Assembly: GCA_030762935.1 (NCBI GenBank)
Contig: CM060892.1
Coordinates: forward strand, 86,868,827 to 86,932,826
Reading direction: 5' to 3'
Length of the DNA: 64,000 nucleotides
Origin: Hymenopus coronatus
Lineage: Eukaryota; Arthropoda; Insecta; Mantodea; Hymenopodidae
The position numbers and the translations under genes were made by a program. Under the pieces are notes generated by a model. The model ran no database searches. It saw nothing but the letters and a program-made list of their open reading frames with translations, and was not told the origin of the DNA. Positions 22,654 to 37,690 of the stretch are shown one piece after another (the stretch's first letter is position 1; each line of letters starts with the position of its first letter).

Positions 22654-22765
22654 TTTGTTTTACTTCTAGCTGTGTAAGGAGAATTGAATTTCAATAACAT
22701 ATTAACCACTTTTAAACATTTCACTATCACTTTAGCCTAGTCTCTGTTTCCCTTCTAATAATAAG

Positions 22766-22806
22766 AATCGAATTAGTAAGACAGAAATGGTCTTACTAAT
22801 TCGATT
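22766..22806. repeat. Perfect 17-bp inverted repeat inside HT
   Basis: Arms AATCGAATTAGTAAGAC and GTCTTACTAATTCGATT with a 7-base loop. Other HT copies read a single GTAATAAGAC...ATTTCTGCT here, so the second arm is a local inverted duplication. Confidence 0.9.
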
Positions 22807-22969
22807 TCTGCTAATGACTAATTGGTTAGCAAGAAGCAAGTAAAAGAATAAGTCTTTAAGAGAATAGTTTGTTACAGAATAGTTAGACAAAGTCATGCGA
22901 GAGGAAGACTATTAGATTTTTATAAAAAGGTCCGTGTGTGTGCGTAAGTATTCTTCATTTGACTTTCTC

Positions 22970-23755
22970 TATCTGTTCTGTAAACAAACTATATTTGCAG
23001 AAGATTATTCTTTTAGCTACATCATCCTAATCTAGATAAACATTAACAAAAATTGTCTTATTTCTTGCTTCCTTATAAGTAGAAGGGAAATAAGTAGAAG
23101 GGTAGTAAAATCTTCTAACATTTGGTCACTATGCGAACAATTAAAGTTCGGTTAGCTTTGCATGGATGGAGGTAAACCAAAAAATACATATAAGGACATA
23201 TATAACGAAAGGGGACTTCCCGTTTGGGAAAGGTCTAATTAGTTTTGTGAAACCGGTAGCAAGGATTATCTCGCAAACGGTTAACCCTACAAAAACATTT
23301 TTAAAAAACAATAAATGTACATGTAATAAATGGTGTGTATTAACGAGATTAATGTTTTTTGTTAAGTAAGTTTACGGTTTACCAGTTATACGAAAGTCAT
23401 CCAAAATGGAAAGATCTTCAGAAAATTCAAGATTAAAGTTTTTCGTGAATTTCTTTTTTACTGAAAATAAAGTAAATATATAGTGTTTTAATACAAAAGC
23501 TAGAACAATTTTTGAGAAAATCAAAATGTTCCTAAAATGTTCCATTTAAGGGTATTTCTCGGTGGGGAGAATTTTCCTGGAAATCTTTGTGTGGAGTCCT
23601 TGGAAGATGCTGAACTTAAATACCAATCTTTTTCCATTTTTTTTATCTTGGGGACCTCAAAATATGTATTGCCGCTGAAATGTCTTAATAGAATTTTTGG
23701 GTGAAATGCGATATCTTCTCTACCTACTATGCACATTTTACATACGTGCTAAACA
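22970..23755 (-). mobile_element. HT element, reversed
   Basis: Tail start TGACTTTCTCTATCTGTTC, body with several substitutions, and a decayed terminus at 23700-23755 (CTTCTCTACCTACTATGCAC). Confidence 0.8.
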
Positions 23756-24452
23756 AAGTAAAAATGTCAGTTGTTTTTATTTAATTTATACGAGGCAACA
23801 AGAAAGAGGAGTAAATGGAGGAAAATATTATTTTAATGGCATGGACGAAACAAACACAAAGTGGGTGTGACTTTGTGGTTGACCAAAGTTTCCTGTGTAG
23901 TCTACATCCTGAAAATTTTCTCACCTATCATTAATAGTTTACCACAACGAGGTCAATGCATCAGCATTGTAGGAAATATCGTATAAACTATACACACAGT
24001 TTGTTGCTAGAGCGATCCAAGTTACAACAAAGCTATGTGATTCGTAGTTCTTAAAACTGATTTGAGAAATGAAAAGTTAACGAGTAAAAATACTTCAATA
24101 CACACCAATAGTTTACATGTTATAAATTTACAAGTTTTTTTTGTTTTTTTTTTTTGTATTATCTCGACGCGTAGATAGTTAACGGCTGCACTCCATCTTT
24201 AGCACGCAGTGGTGCGCGAGCCAACACTCCAGTCACTCACGACTCAGTACAATTCAAAAAACACTATGGCTAGCATTTCTTCCGCCTTTTATAGCAAGAA
24301 AATGACGTCGCAGAACTTTATGGAGACTTGTGAAAACCAAAGTTTCCAAAAGCATCTTGAAGCACAAGAAGAATCACGTTTTCGCGAAAAGTGTCTCACG
24401 TTTAGAAGATTCCTGTCACCGCTCATCCCAAAATCTCCAACTGCGACAACTC

Positions 24453-24488
<36 letters not shown>

Positions 24489-24500
24489 TTGTGACATTGC
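23756..24500. other. Unassigned, with one protein-like frame
   Basis: The plus frame from ATG 24266 (ACTATGG context) reads MASISSAFYSKKMTSQNF and on to a R-F-R-E-K-C-L-T-F-R-R-F-L-S-P segment, ending in the GT microsatellite (24462-24488) that starts the next HT copy. The composition looks coding, but no family is recognised. It could be a truncated 5' exon. Confidence 0.2.
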
Positions 24501-25396
24501 TGCACTATTTTTACTTTCTCTACCGATTACTATTATGTACATAGTAGGTAGAGAATGTATTGTATTCCAACTAAAACTTAAATTCCAGACTTCATTGAAA
24601 ATACATGTTCTGGGGACCCATGAGAAAAGAAAAAAAAAAAAAAAGTGTTTGAAAAAGGTCTTGATGTATGTGCGCGTGGGCACGTGTGTGCGTGTGAATG
24701 TGGGTGTTTTGACAGCATGACTGAAATACAACAATCCGTGTAATTCCAAGCTTGGTATTAAGTTTAGTGTCTTATTAGGAAGCGACACGAACATTTTCAG
24801 GAAAATCCACAAAACAAAGTATCCGTTACACAATATTTTTCAAACTTTTGGATTATATCAAAAATGACTACGAATTTTATTAAAATGTCGATATTAAAGA
24901 TATTTAAAAGTACATTTTGAATTTGCTGGAAATGGTCTCTGAGGTCAAGCTATTTTGAATGATTTATGCATGACTAGTAATCGTAAGAGATATAAAAACT
25001 TTCAAGCCAAAAAGTTTAGATCTCGCTGAAACACACCCTTATGTCATATCCATTTTTTGTTGAACTATTTTCGAGATATTCTTTGTTATTGGTCGAATTT
25101 TAAAATGCTTATGTCGTCATTTGTTTCATATCTCTTTAGTTTTACTCCTGGCCGTGTAAAGAGAAGCGAATTTCAACATCTTTGCATAGCAAAGCTTTTA
25201 AAAGATGTTACTATCGCTTTAGCTTAGTGTATTCCGTTATTTCCTTTCTACTTACAAGGAAACAAGTAATAAGGACTTTTCTGCTAATGTTTATCTCGAT
25301 TATCATGAAGTAGATATAATAATAATGTTTGTATTAATAGTTTGTTTGGAGAGCAAGAGAGAAAGTCATGTGAATGGAAGTCATCATTTTTAAATT
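24501..25396 (+). mobile_element. HT element, head to tail
   Basis: Head palindrome of the CTCTACC...GGTAGAG type, poly-A in the terminus, GT-rich block, body, tail ending at ATGTGAATGG. Confidence 0.85.
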
Positions 25397-28300
25397 AAAT
25401 TCTCTTTTTATTTAATTTTTTCTGCCTTTTTCTGTTTTCTCTAACAAAGACATAAATATCTATTACGTGTGGTAATATAGAGGTAAGAAGGATTGGTTTA
25501 CATAAAAGAGGGTTTAGAAAGAGAGGTGGTGAGCATTTCTCTTATTCTAATAACCAGAGGCTAACTTAGAGCTCATGGGACTTCATTTCGCGCTTTCTCA
25601 AGCTATCTGCGCTTGGAACGTTAGATATATGCCAAGATTAGTTAGTTAGGAGAGACGTTGAGATGACTCATTTGCTGCGTTGTATAGATACCGTGCAGTA
25701 AAGGACTACGTTGCTACTCGATATGCATTAAGTCAGCGGTTTTGCAATGTAATTTCAATATCCCACATTCTCACAAAAAACTTATAGCCCACTTATTTAT
25801 ACTTCCAAACTTCTATTAACGTAAAAAACAATATACTAGTTTTTTAAAGTGACAAGAGTGAATGGATTAAAACTGTTATATTGTGTATTTTCAATTAAGT
25901 TTTGCCAAACATGTTTATATCTTTATTATATCTTTTATATATTGAATACAATTTGATTCTGGGTCAAAATCTTTATCTGACCTTAAAATTGTATATGACA
26001 TACTGTTGCAAAATATATTTCTTCCTTTTACAATGAAATACTCAGGCTCATACTGTGGAATATTTAATCAATTTGTGTGTGTTTACCTCGGACATGGCTG
26101 CCCCTTTTATATCTTTGTGCTCTCTAAAAGCGATTGACAGATGTCTGTATTGGTTGACAATGAGTGCTTGCACGTTGCCATATAGCTAGCCAGGAAGAAT
26201 GGATGTGACGTCATACGCGGGGTGAGGTCACTCATAGACGTATATGGAGTCCCGGGGCAATGAAAAGGCAATAAAATCCGAGCTCCAATCATACGTTACT
26301 ACTTCAGCAGCCCTTTGACAGTTTACCGAAAAGGACGAACTCCCACAGAGTCCTTATTTATTAAAAGATGCTGAATTCGACGAGGAAATGGAACGTAAAC
26401 GCCATTATACAACATTTATCCGTGATGGCAACTTTCCCCTATTGCCGAGCTGTGTTGCATGCTGCAGGCATATATCTGCGAGGCATGTGTATCCTGCTGT
26501 GGCGCGCTGGAACAGCCTTCTGTATGGTCTACAGAGTTCCCAAACACACTCGCTTCATTATCTCACCCTCTGTTATGACCTAATCAGTTTAAAAACTTTA
26601 AATTAAAAATAAAATAAAGAAAGAGAGGAATGAGGGATTTTATAACATGCCGAAAAAGATCCACTTTAAATCTAGCTGTAAGGCTCTCTGTGTAAAATTA
26701 TCCTCTGAAGTAAATTCTCTGCAGTGAATTGCCATGATTCATTGGTTAAAGGAAACGATAAGCATGTTCTGGGAGAACAAATTGAGTCAACATAGTGTGC
26801 CGAAAACCTTGAGCGAATGGTTTTTGATGAACTTATTGCGCCTATACCATAGATCAGGCATGATATAAACGCATTTATTCACTGAGTCACTAAACCTGTG
26901 GTTAACAATAGCAGTAGCAAAATACCAACATCGAGTAATCATGTAGTTGCGAGTCATTTTTTTCACCACGCCGCTCTAACCTATGAAAGTCATCAGAACA
27001 TATGCCTGCAGCATACAATATAGATGGACTATGCAGCTGTAGTCTTGACTGAATGAAATTTCGTAAAGTATCGCTATACGTTTCATTACCTTTTGACATA
27101 CAAAACACTGGAGTCCGCCTGTTCGATTAAAAAATTGTTCTTCCTACGAAATACTCAACAGGCCTCTCCGGTTTTGACATATGTTATGAGGAAAGATGAA
27201 CGGCTTGTGCGTGACATTAAATACACGTTGATTCAACAGCGAGTGGAGATGGGCAGATAGGTAAACAACTAAGAACAGTGCACCCAAAAGAAATGCACCT
27301 GGTAACGCACACGTTATCCATCTACCTCTTTGCCATCGTATGTTAGAGATAAATCATAACGGAGTGTTGCATTTCTCCTTTTCAGAAGTCGGAAGTCAAC
27401 ACAGGCACCGGCATACAACTGTATAGAGTCTACGTATATGCAACCTGAAGACAAACCGCAAAAATTTCTCATCTTTATTATGGGAAACGACACAACCATA
27501 AGACTGACAAGAAACGCAAAGATTTGTGGTATGACCTTCGCTCACTGACGTATTGGCCATCACGCTCCAGCTGAATCCCGAATATTGTTGCTGCGTACGC
27601 GCGAGTACTCGAACTAATTCGAGCAGAATTGTAACATACCGATGTAGAGAGCTTTACAACTTATCTTCAATGTTTTAATTGTTTACGTGTTACTTTATGT
27701 TTATAAATCAGTTTTCCTTGCAGTAGATCAAAGGTATCACGCGACATGAAGCGTGAAAGCTCATAAGTTTATAACAATCGATCGTTATGGGTTTGTATAC
27801 TATCACTACCACAGAAGCCAATATTTGGATCTTAATTAGCTCTATCACAGTCAATTTAACTACAAAGTAATCTCTGGAAACATGCACTGCATTCACCGAT
27901 ACATAATGACATAATTTAGCTTTTAAAGCTCCGTGAGTTTCTGGCCTTTTGTGAATAGGTCCGTAATTTACTTTCTTTCATCTAGCAGTCGTGTTATCAA
28001 TCCGGCATCAGCTATCTGAACTATGCGGCAATTTTTCGATCTCACGAATGACAACAACGTAATGGATGATATCTTAAGACAATATGGGTTTTCTGTGTAC
28101 GCGATAATGTTATTCACCACAGTGGTCTCGTGATTAAGTGTGAGGAAGGAAAGAATTCCTGCCCGCTCTTCCTTCTCCATACTCCCCAGCACTTATCTCA
28201 TCCATACGAAAATGGGACCGCTTGATGTATGAAAAGTATAATATACAAAGCTTACAAATTCAACTATTGCAGTTTGCAGCAATACAAAATGCACAAGTTC

Positions 28301-28487
28301 ATTGTCGAAAATCATCATAGTCGCCATTTTAATCGCTTTCACACTCAACGTTATGTCAAAATAAGATAACTTTTGTTGGCATTGTGAATGAAAATATGAA
28401 TCTACGTTTATGTCCTTGAGTTATGGGGATATAGAAGTGTTTTTTTAGCGATTTTAGTTAAAATGTCCAATATACTCCATTTTAAAG
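25397..28487. other. Unassigned stretch free of HT elements
   Basis: AT-rich with slightly GC-richer parts at 26080-26560 and 26980-27560. Overlapping frames at 26368-26606 have no domain. No SINE, LINE or HT similarity noticed. Confidence 0.4.
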
Positions 28488-28497
28488 CGTTGTGCTG

Positions 28498-28730
28498 TTT
28501 TTTTTACAGTCTTTAACATCCGCTTTTACTATATAGCACTTCAGGCGATGTCGCTGATAATATGTGGAATGATGATGGAAGCACCAGTAGAATGCGATGG
28601 TGGGGGAAACCGAAGAACCCGGAGAAAATCCGCCCCTGCGCCCCTTGTCCATCACAAACCCACATGTAGTCTCTGGGAGCGAACCCTTGATGAGAGGCGA
28701 GTGGTTTAAAATCTCGGCCAAGGCGCGGCC
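28498..28730 (-). mobile_element. SINE family C, copy 2, with target duplication
   Basis: Poly-T on the left is the A-tail of a minus-strand element. The body has GCGATGGTGGGGGAAACCG, and the tRNA-like head ends in GCGCGGCC. CGTTGTGCTG occurs at 28488-28497 and 28731-28740, a 10-bp target duplication. Confidence 0.8.
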
Positions 28731-29527
28731 CGTTGTGCTGGTTAAAGGATTCTATGTCAAACACTAAAGCCATTTTACTCAAATTCAAATTTGTTGTTAT
28801 TTTCCCATATTCAAAATCGCTCCCATAAAATACAGCTAGAGCTCTCTAATTTTTTCCCAAAGCACTGCAGAATATGTATAATAAAATGTGTGACGGAATT
28901 TTGATACTGATGACAGATTAGTTCTAAAAGTTAATTAGGAATTTAATTTTAAAAATAGTGCACTTAACTCAACAACTATAGAGCAAGAGTTTGACTTACC
29001 TAAATAAATCGAATAAGTTAATATATCCAGAATGTAAAGAATGCTTGAATGAAACTTGGTATGAATATTTATTTTCTTTTCAGTAATGTCTGACCAAAAA
29101 TTAAAAGCTATAGCCTAATATTTTAAAAAATTCACTTATCACTTCAGTGTCTTATTAATTCTATATGATTTATCCTTTAATCTTCGATGTGTTCTTGACT
29201 GTGTACATCGTAGTCTCAATTGTAAGATATTTCTTTCATGTATTAATAATTATTTTTCGAATTTAATTTTCTTGCCATCATAAGTCACTCACAAGAAGTA
29301 TCTTTAATAAAAACACTATATTCATCTATGTAAAATTCAAGTCATAAGACTTCTCACTACTAGGATCCATTCACATAAAAACTTAACGTAAATGCAATAC
29401 GAATATAAAAGCTTGTGAGCAGGTTATAGGACCATTCCAAATGCTTTTGTTAACATGAATTATATTTGCCAGACGCTAACGCAAAACCTTGTAATCTCCA
29501 AGATTTCGCGTTTGCGTTTACTGTACT

Positions 29528-29528
<1 letters not shown>

Positions 29529-29570
<42 letters not shown>
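29529..29570. repeat. (GA)n microsatellite
   Basis: 21 pure GA units. Confidence 0.95.
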
Positions 29571-29574
<4 letters not shown>

Positions 29575-29745
29575 CTATCCCATTATATAGAAACAGAAAA
29601 GGGAAAAATGGAGTCATTTATTCAGAGATTAATTATTTTATTTGAAAATTATGATAAATCGGGCAAATCCTATAAAAATAATTTGTTAAAACTAAATAAT
29701 TAGAAAAATATTGATAGTTAACTGATTAATACATAATATGTATAT

Positions 29746-29750
29746 TGTTG

Positions 29751-29785
<35 letters not shown>
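29746..29785. repeat. (TTG)n(TTA)n microsatellite
   Basis: A few TTG units followed by TTA units. Confidence 0.9.
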
Positions 29786-31977
29786 GCTGTTATTACAATA
29801 TCTTGGCTGTGAGAAATTCACAAAGAAATATTGACACTAATACAAGGACATCAACGTCTAACATGAACACAATATCGCCTTGCCATTCCTAATGTCAAAA
29901 AACGTTTGCATCAAAACAAGGTAATCTAAGTAGAACGCGATTAAAAATGCAGGCTATGGTTATCGAAGAAGCAGCAGAGCATTTTATATTTCTGCAAACT
30001 GCATTAGCCATAGTTTGTAAACATTATATGTTACATTTTTCATACATAAAAGAGAACAGATTACTTTACAACCTATCAAGTTTCTCACATCAAGAGACAT
30101 CATAGTGATACCAATTAAAACCTACTTTTTATATTAGTTGATTCGCAGTACGTTTCCAAATATTTAGTTTTAACTAACCAGTCTTAGTAAAATTTACTAA
30201 ATGATGATTTCAAGTAAAACAATCAATTTCTCATCAAGTTATTCCATGTTTCTCTTTTCTATTTCGTGCGATAGTGTTTTTCTTTTCGAATGCCTTAACA
30301 CAAAGATGAAAATTTGGCGACTACACAATAAATAAATGAAATCCGAATATGCACATTGGCACTTAAATCACTAATCCGTGGTTTATATTCAAACTTTAGA
30401 TTAATTTTCAAAAACAAGTATTAAAATTGCATCTATTATTCAATTTTTCAAATAATTAACTAAACTACATGCTAACATTTAAAATTAAAATTAGTTGATC
30501 AAGATCTAGAATATAAAAAATAAAGCTAAAGTGTAAATTAATTAATAAAATAAAGATGAAGCAAATTATTCTAAAATAGAAATATTACTGTAAAGCCAGC
30601 AACTTTACAACTGGTATTCATTGCTTCATATTCTAAACTATAAACTACTTCACTGGTATCCAGCGAAAGTAGCTGGTATTCAGCACTGAGCTGTATATTA
30701 ATTACAATAAGTTTATTCTATTATGTAAATCTTATTCTTATATACAGATATTAAAATACAGTTTACTTATATGTTTAAGAATATAACTTTTCACTTTGTT
30801 TTATTTATATAAATTAATATTTTTATTATGTTATAATAATCTAATTTTCAATAATTATTCTTATGTTTCTTTAATAACCTTTTATACTTTAAAAACACAA
30901 TATTTATTTACAACTAAGTAGACTATTATTTTCTATTTTGTCCATGTTACTTACACATATTTAAACAGCCTTACATTTAATATTTCAATATAAAGTTCTT
31001 AATTTTATGCATTTAATAATTAAAACACAATGCTTAATACTAAATTTAATTATTTTTTAACATCTGTTGGTTTATAAATTAATTTCCCGGTAAATACTTA
31101 TTTACTCTAAACATTAGAGCTTTTATCAATCAATCAGTACAGATTTACAAACTATGTTAATTAAATTGCAACATAATATATTCCTTGATTCTTCTCTCTT
31201 GAGAAGAATTGAAGGATGGAAGATAAAGATGAAAGCTTTGGAGACTGCAAGTTTTGGCGTTAGCGTCTGGCGATACTGTTCGTGTTCATGTTCATGTTCA
31301 TGTTAATGAAAACCGTTTAGAATGATTCCATTTATTCATCTGCCCATAAGCTTTTGTGTTCTTGTTGCATTTTCGTTAATGCTTCTATGCTCTTATAGGT
31401 TATAAACTATTCTGTTTTCTTTACTGAATGGAATAATGTATACTATAACAAATATAAGCTAATGCAGTTGTAGCCATATAAAATACATAGCTCCATCGCT
31501 GTTAATCATCGTAGCCTCCATTTTTATTCGCTTTCAACTTAATTACATTGTTTTGATGCAAAGTTTTGCTGGTATTGAGGATGGTAAGGCGAATCTCACG
31601 TTCATGTCAGATATTTACATCCCCGCGTTGAAGTTAACGTTCATATGTGAATAGCTCTTAAAACTTATTCCTACTGGTCGAAGAGACAAATGAATAGAGA
31701 TAAGCAAACACATATTGCATCACTTTGCTAATAGCGTGTAAACATCATACCTACACATCACGTCTACTATTCAAAGCACCAACCCAGATGCACTCGTTAA
31801 CGGGAACTTTCCATCTCAATTCCCACTATAGGATTTCTCAGTCCTCATAAATGGAAAATTGCGATAAGGTGTCCTTAACTTACTGAAAATTTCCTTCCCA
31901 ACTTTCCTTACATTATTTTCTTTTCACTTTATGTCCAGAGCAGTATGTAGTAAGAACAAGGTTATACACCACTAAAC

Positions 31978-32013
31978 AAGGAAGAAGAAGAAGAAGAAGA
32001 AGAAGAAGAAGAA
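31978..32013. repeat. (AAG)n microsatellite
   Basis: 12 pure AAG units. Confidence 0.95.
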
Positions 32014-32699
32014 ACTCCCAACAGCCGGGCCATTTCGGTAGGCAAACATCTTATACAAATCGCAGCGTTTAATCATATTTCTACCAATATCGTAATAACC
32101 TGCATTAACATTACCAGTGAGTTTTTATAATACTAAGGTTATTTCAAATGTATAATTTGCTTTAATGAAACGATAAATATGCTTAAAATAAAGCTGTATT
32201 AGGTCCCTTTGAATTATTATTATTATTATTATTATTATTAGTGCTTTATTCTATAACTATCAAACAATTTTAAATTTTTATTTTAATTAAAATGCGACTT
32301 TATTAATTCTATCTTAACCTAGGGCAGTAAAGTAAATACTTAATAAAATAATGAAAAATCCTCAAAATATCGCTTTGTTTTCGTTACCAGCGGATTTTAA
32401 TAATATTGGGGTTATTTAGAATCTACAAAATGCTTTAATTAAACGACAAAGGCTTAAATATATCCTTCTAAAGGTTTAAATATTATTAATATTGTTTTAT
32501 TACTATTACATTCAATTTTGTTTAATAACAAAAAAACAATATAATTTATTAATGCTGTGTGTCTGTTTTAAGAGTAAGGGTGTTACTTCGAATAAAACAT
32601 TTTCCTTTAATGAAAGGGCAAGTGTGCTTAAACGAAATAAAAATTCTATGTAGCTACTTTTGGGCGTTATAAGCATCAATGCTTCAATGCAATGTCGTT

Positions 32700-32900
32700 T
32701 AACCTAGCAGCTCATAGCGGGTGATGAAATGGATGAAATAATACTTAAACTAGCCCGGGATCTTTAGAGCTTAAGTGTTTTCCGACGTTCGTCTTCTCAA
32801 AATAAGAGAAAACCCGGAAAATATCCTAGTTCATCCTAACTGGGATTTGAACTCAGAAAACACGTTACCTCCACATCATAGAGGCGAACAGATTATAATT
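32700..32900 (-). mobile_element. SINE family D, decayed copy 2
   Basis: Reversed order of the family D body: CGACGTTCGTCTTCTCAAAA, then AACTGGGATTTGAACTCA, a reversed box B. Boundaries are soft. Confidence 0.6.
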
Positions 32901-33929
32901 ATGTATTCCTTTAAGTAGTTTTTGCTACGAAATGAAGTTTAATTTAATATTCTGCAACAAAGGTTTCCAGAGTTACAATACATTTATTATTACTATTATT
33001 ATCAATGCGAAACGTGGAAGCAGTATCAAATAGAGCATTTTAATACACTTTATGAAATGCTTGATAGCACGTGTCTTCACTACGTAAAAAGGAAATTTAA
33101 ATGTTTACAACATATTCTGTTGAAAATAAACGCATCTGAGTGAGTGCCTTGTGCACGGTTATGGCTGGACTTATTTTTTGTTATGTTTCAGTTCCTAACA
33201 GTGCGTGTCGCGAAATATGAAGCACTGAAAGGAAGGCTATGTAACGTTCCATTAGTGTCGGGTATCGTCAATTTGAGCTCGCACACAGCTGTGTAATGAC
33301 CCAAATTTAAGCAGAAAGTGTTTTCTTGAGAGGATACCACACAATAAGACGCGACCATCCACTCAGTTGAGCTTGAATGGACCGCTTCCGGCAGACTGAA
33401 AGGATGTCCACAATTACTTAACCTAAGTAAACTGTTGAGATTTCATTGCTAGAGCCAGCTCACTGCCTTCTCACGGTTGGCGTTAAGTGCTCTTTGGCAC
33501 GATCACTCTTCGGTCAAGAAAAACAGACAACACTATCCAAGGATTTACTTAAGTACACACGAGTAATTAGAAGTGGAATTAACGGCATACAAGGTCTGGC
33601 GTGTGTACAAAACAACAATGTTAAAATATCATCGGATACAGCTAAAGCGGATATATAAAAATTATTCAAATATTAAACATGTATCAATAATTATTTTAGA
33701 AATAGTGAGATCTGTGGATTGCATTGGAATGGAGATAATTATCAGATAAAATTATTTCACTACTGGATTTTGTATCCATAAACCTTATTGAAAATAAAAA
33801 AAAAATGATTTGTTTTATTTTCATTCCATAAAATAATTTGAAAATTTCTGAATACAAAAAGGTATAATTGGCCACGAGATACCAGTTTTTAACATCTTTA
33901 AGTCACTTTTTGGATAGTGTATAACGGCC
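32901..33929. other. Unassigned stretch
   Basis: AT-rich with a GC-richer part at 33140-33480. A 70-codon plus frame at 33446-33658 has no domain. Confidence 0.4.
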
Positions 33930-34098
33930 TCTTTTACTATTTGTGGCACTGCAGGTGATGGCACTGCAGGCGATGGCACTGGTGATACATGAAATGAAGA
34001 TGGAGCTCCGGTGGAATGTTATGGCGGGGGAACCCGGGGTCGCTTGGGATCGAACCGTCTAGGTGAGAGGCGAGAGGTCTAACCACGGCGCGGCCCCT
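33930..34098 (-). mobile_element. SINE family C, copy 3
   Basis: Contains a doubled GGCACTGCAGG unit (33945-33980), ATGGCGGGGGAACCCGG, a reversed box B GGGATCGAACC and the GCGCGGCCCC head. No tail or target duplication seen. Confidence 0.7.
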
Positions 34099-35694
34099 TT
34101 AAGTCATAAGAGATACAGCAAAGCATTAGAGGTGAAACTGGATTCGGCAAGAAAACCTTCAGTTTGACGAAATCTGATTCGCATCAAAGTAAAAAAAAAA
34201 AAAAAAAAAAAAGTTATGCAGAAGCTAAGGAGTAAGAAGAAAAGGACAGAAAAGACAGCAGCAGTGGAGAGGAAAAGGAAGCTGATGAACCAGCCTACCA
34301 ACTTGGTGGATTTTAATGCATTCCAATCTTTCCCTGTTTTCTTGCTATTAAATTTTTAGCACTTTTCTTTCTGTAAAATGCTCCTTAAAGAGCAGTTTTT
34401 CTGTTAAAATTTGCTGCGCTTGTTTACAGAGGTACAATGAATAAAAATTTCACTAGGTTTTAATGTCAGATGTATTTAAGTATATGTTTTCTATTTTCAA
34501 GCAAAAAACTATTTTTTATGACAGAAAAAAAGCACATTCATAACTTTAAAATTTGTTGAAGCCTAAACTAAAGGAGAGACAGGGAAACCAAGGGCAATTT
34601 CAAAAAATAAATGTATTGTGAACCAAGATTTCAAACATTTGATCAAAGTTTTAATTTTTTTGTTGCATGGGATCTTTTTAGTGACATGACAAAAACAAAC
34701 ACATTTGACCATAACATCCCAACCATTAGAGTAATTGGTAGAAATGTGTACTGTAGCTTGTTTGCATTATATTAATCTGTGGTATAAATTTCAAAAAGCT
34801 AGTTTGGAATTTCAGACTATTAAATTAGCCACTATCCAAACACAAAGCTTAATTTTCGAAAGGCAAAGATCCTACACAGATTATGAAAAGTCGGCGTATG
34901 CTGAAAATATGAGAATGTAAACTTTAAACCGCGGTACTTTATGAAATGACGGAGCCGTAGCATAGTGTAACTCTAACCTAACTCTGACTATTCCAACCTA
35001 ACCTATAACTATAATCCAATCTAATCTAATCTAAATTTCCTAACAGACCCCTTCCATGTAGGAATACAATATTGAACCTCTGGTTAACGAAACATGTGAT
35101 ATGAATAACAAGAAAAGGCAACAAACACGTCAAGTTCTTACTGAGGAAAAACTTAAGGAAATCAGTGCTGCCTTGGAACGCATCATAGGAAATCTTTTAG
35201 GCGTTTAGGAATTTCGAGAGCAATCAGCTCATAGAGCAACAAAATTACTTAAATTAAAGACCTCCGTAAAGACAGTATCTCACCAATTACAACATACACA
35301 TTATAAAAAAAAGAATTCAAATCTTTAATTGGATGCTAGGAAAAGTCATTAGCGGGAAAATTGATCCAAGTCAGGAAATGAGAACCTAAATTTTCGTCTA
35401 GTTTTTCCGCACTAATTCTGAAAAATGTTTTAACATAAACACACGCAAGAGTAGTGAATGTGCAACCATACTGTAGTACCAACATGTCTAAGTACGTCCA
35501 TTCAATCCAAAATCTACTCCCCCACAGGGTGTGTGTGTGTGCGCGACTTATAGCAGAAGAAGCCGGAAAGGCTCGATAACTGCCGAGCGCTCGCGGGGCG
35601 CAGGACGGATTTATCGCGGGTAGCACCTGTCCCATCAATGTTATTAGAGACTCACTGTACTAAACTTAAATACCAATTTCGGTATTTTAGAGAC
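34099..35694. other. Unassigned stretch
   Basis: Poly-A at 34191-34212. Degenerate CCTAA/TAACC-like units at 34960-35040 recall the insect telomere motif TTAGG but are irregular. A small GC-rich patch at 35520-35640 has no gene. Confidence 0.4.
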
Positions 35695-36437
35695 TTTTTA
35701 TTACTTTCTCTACACGTACTATGTACATAGTGTAAAGAGAACGTATTCTATTGCACCCAAAAATTCGATACCGCGATTTCACTGGAAACACATGTTTTTG
35801 GTCCCCTGAATAAAAAAAAAAAAAGCATTTTAAGAAAAAGGTACGTGTGTATGTGTGTGTGGACAGCATAGTTCAAACATGAAAAGATATTAAATACCAA
35901 ATTATTTATATGTTAAATACTTGGTATTTAATTTTGGTATATTCCAAGGATACGACATGAAGATTTTCAAGAAAATCCCCTCACCTCCAACTATCCTTTA
36001 CATGGAAACTTTTTCAAAATGTTTCTAACAATTTTGATTAAAATATCGTATTTTAAAGATATTTAATGAAAAACAAACTGTATATCTTGAATGTGTTCTA
36101 AAACATCTTTTTTCTAGATTAATATTGTGGAATTTTGCATAACTGGTAAACCGTAAGAGATAGACAAAAACTTACTATACAAAACTTGTAGAGCTCGTTA
36201 AAACACACAATTTATGTTATAAACATTTTTCGTGGATTTGGCCTTTTTTGAGACATTCCTTATTTCAGCTTTAAAATACTTAATACTTTTCTCATACGGG
36301 ACTTTGTCAACTCCTGGCCATACAAACAAAGGAACTTCAATCACCTGGAAACCAGCTTTTAAAAGATTTGGCTATGACTTTAGCCTTAGTGTATTACCTT
36401 ATTTTCCTTCTAATTACAAGGAATAATTTAACAATAC

Positions 36438-37690
<1,253 letters not shown>

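Larger units (their letters stand above)
21626..22905 (+). mobile_element. HT element without head, split by LINE C
   Basis: Starts at the GTGTGTCCGTG block, continues through the body, is interrupted at 22139-22653, and resumes at GCTGTGTAAGGAGAATTG through to the tail. Confidence 0.8.
28741..32699. other. Very AT-rich unassigned stretch
   Basis: Extremely AT-rich, especially 30300-31150. Holds several microsatellites but no gene-like frame and no HT piece. Confidence 0.45.
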
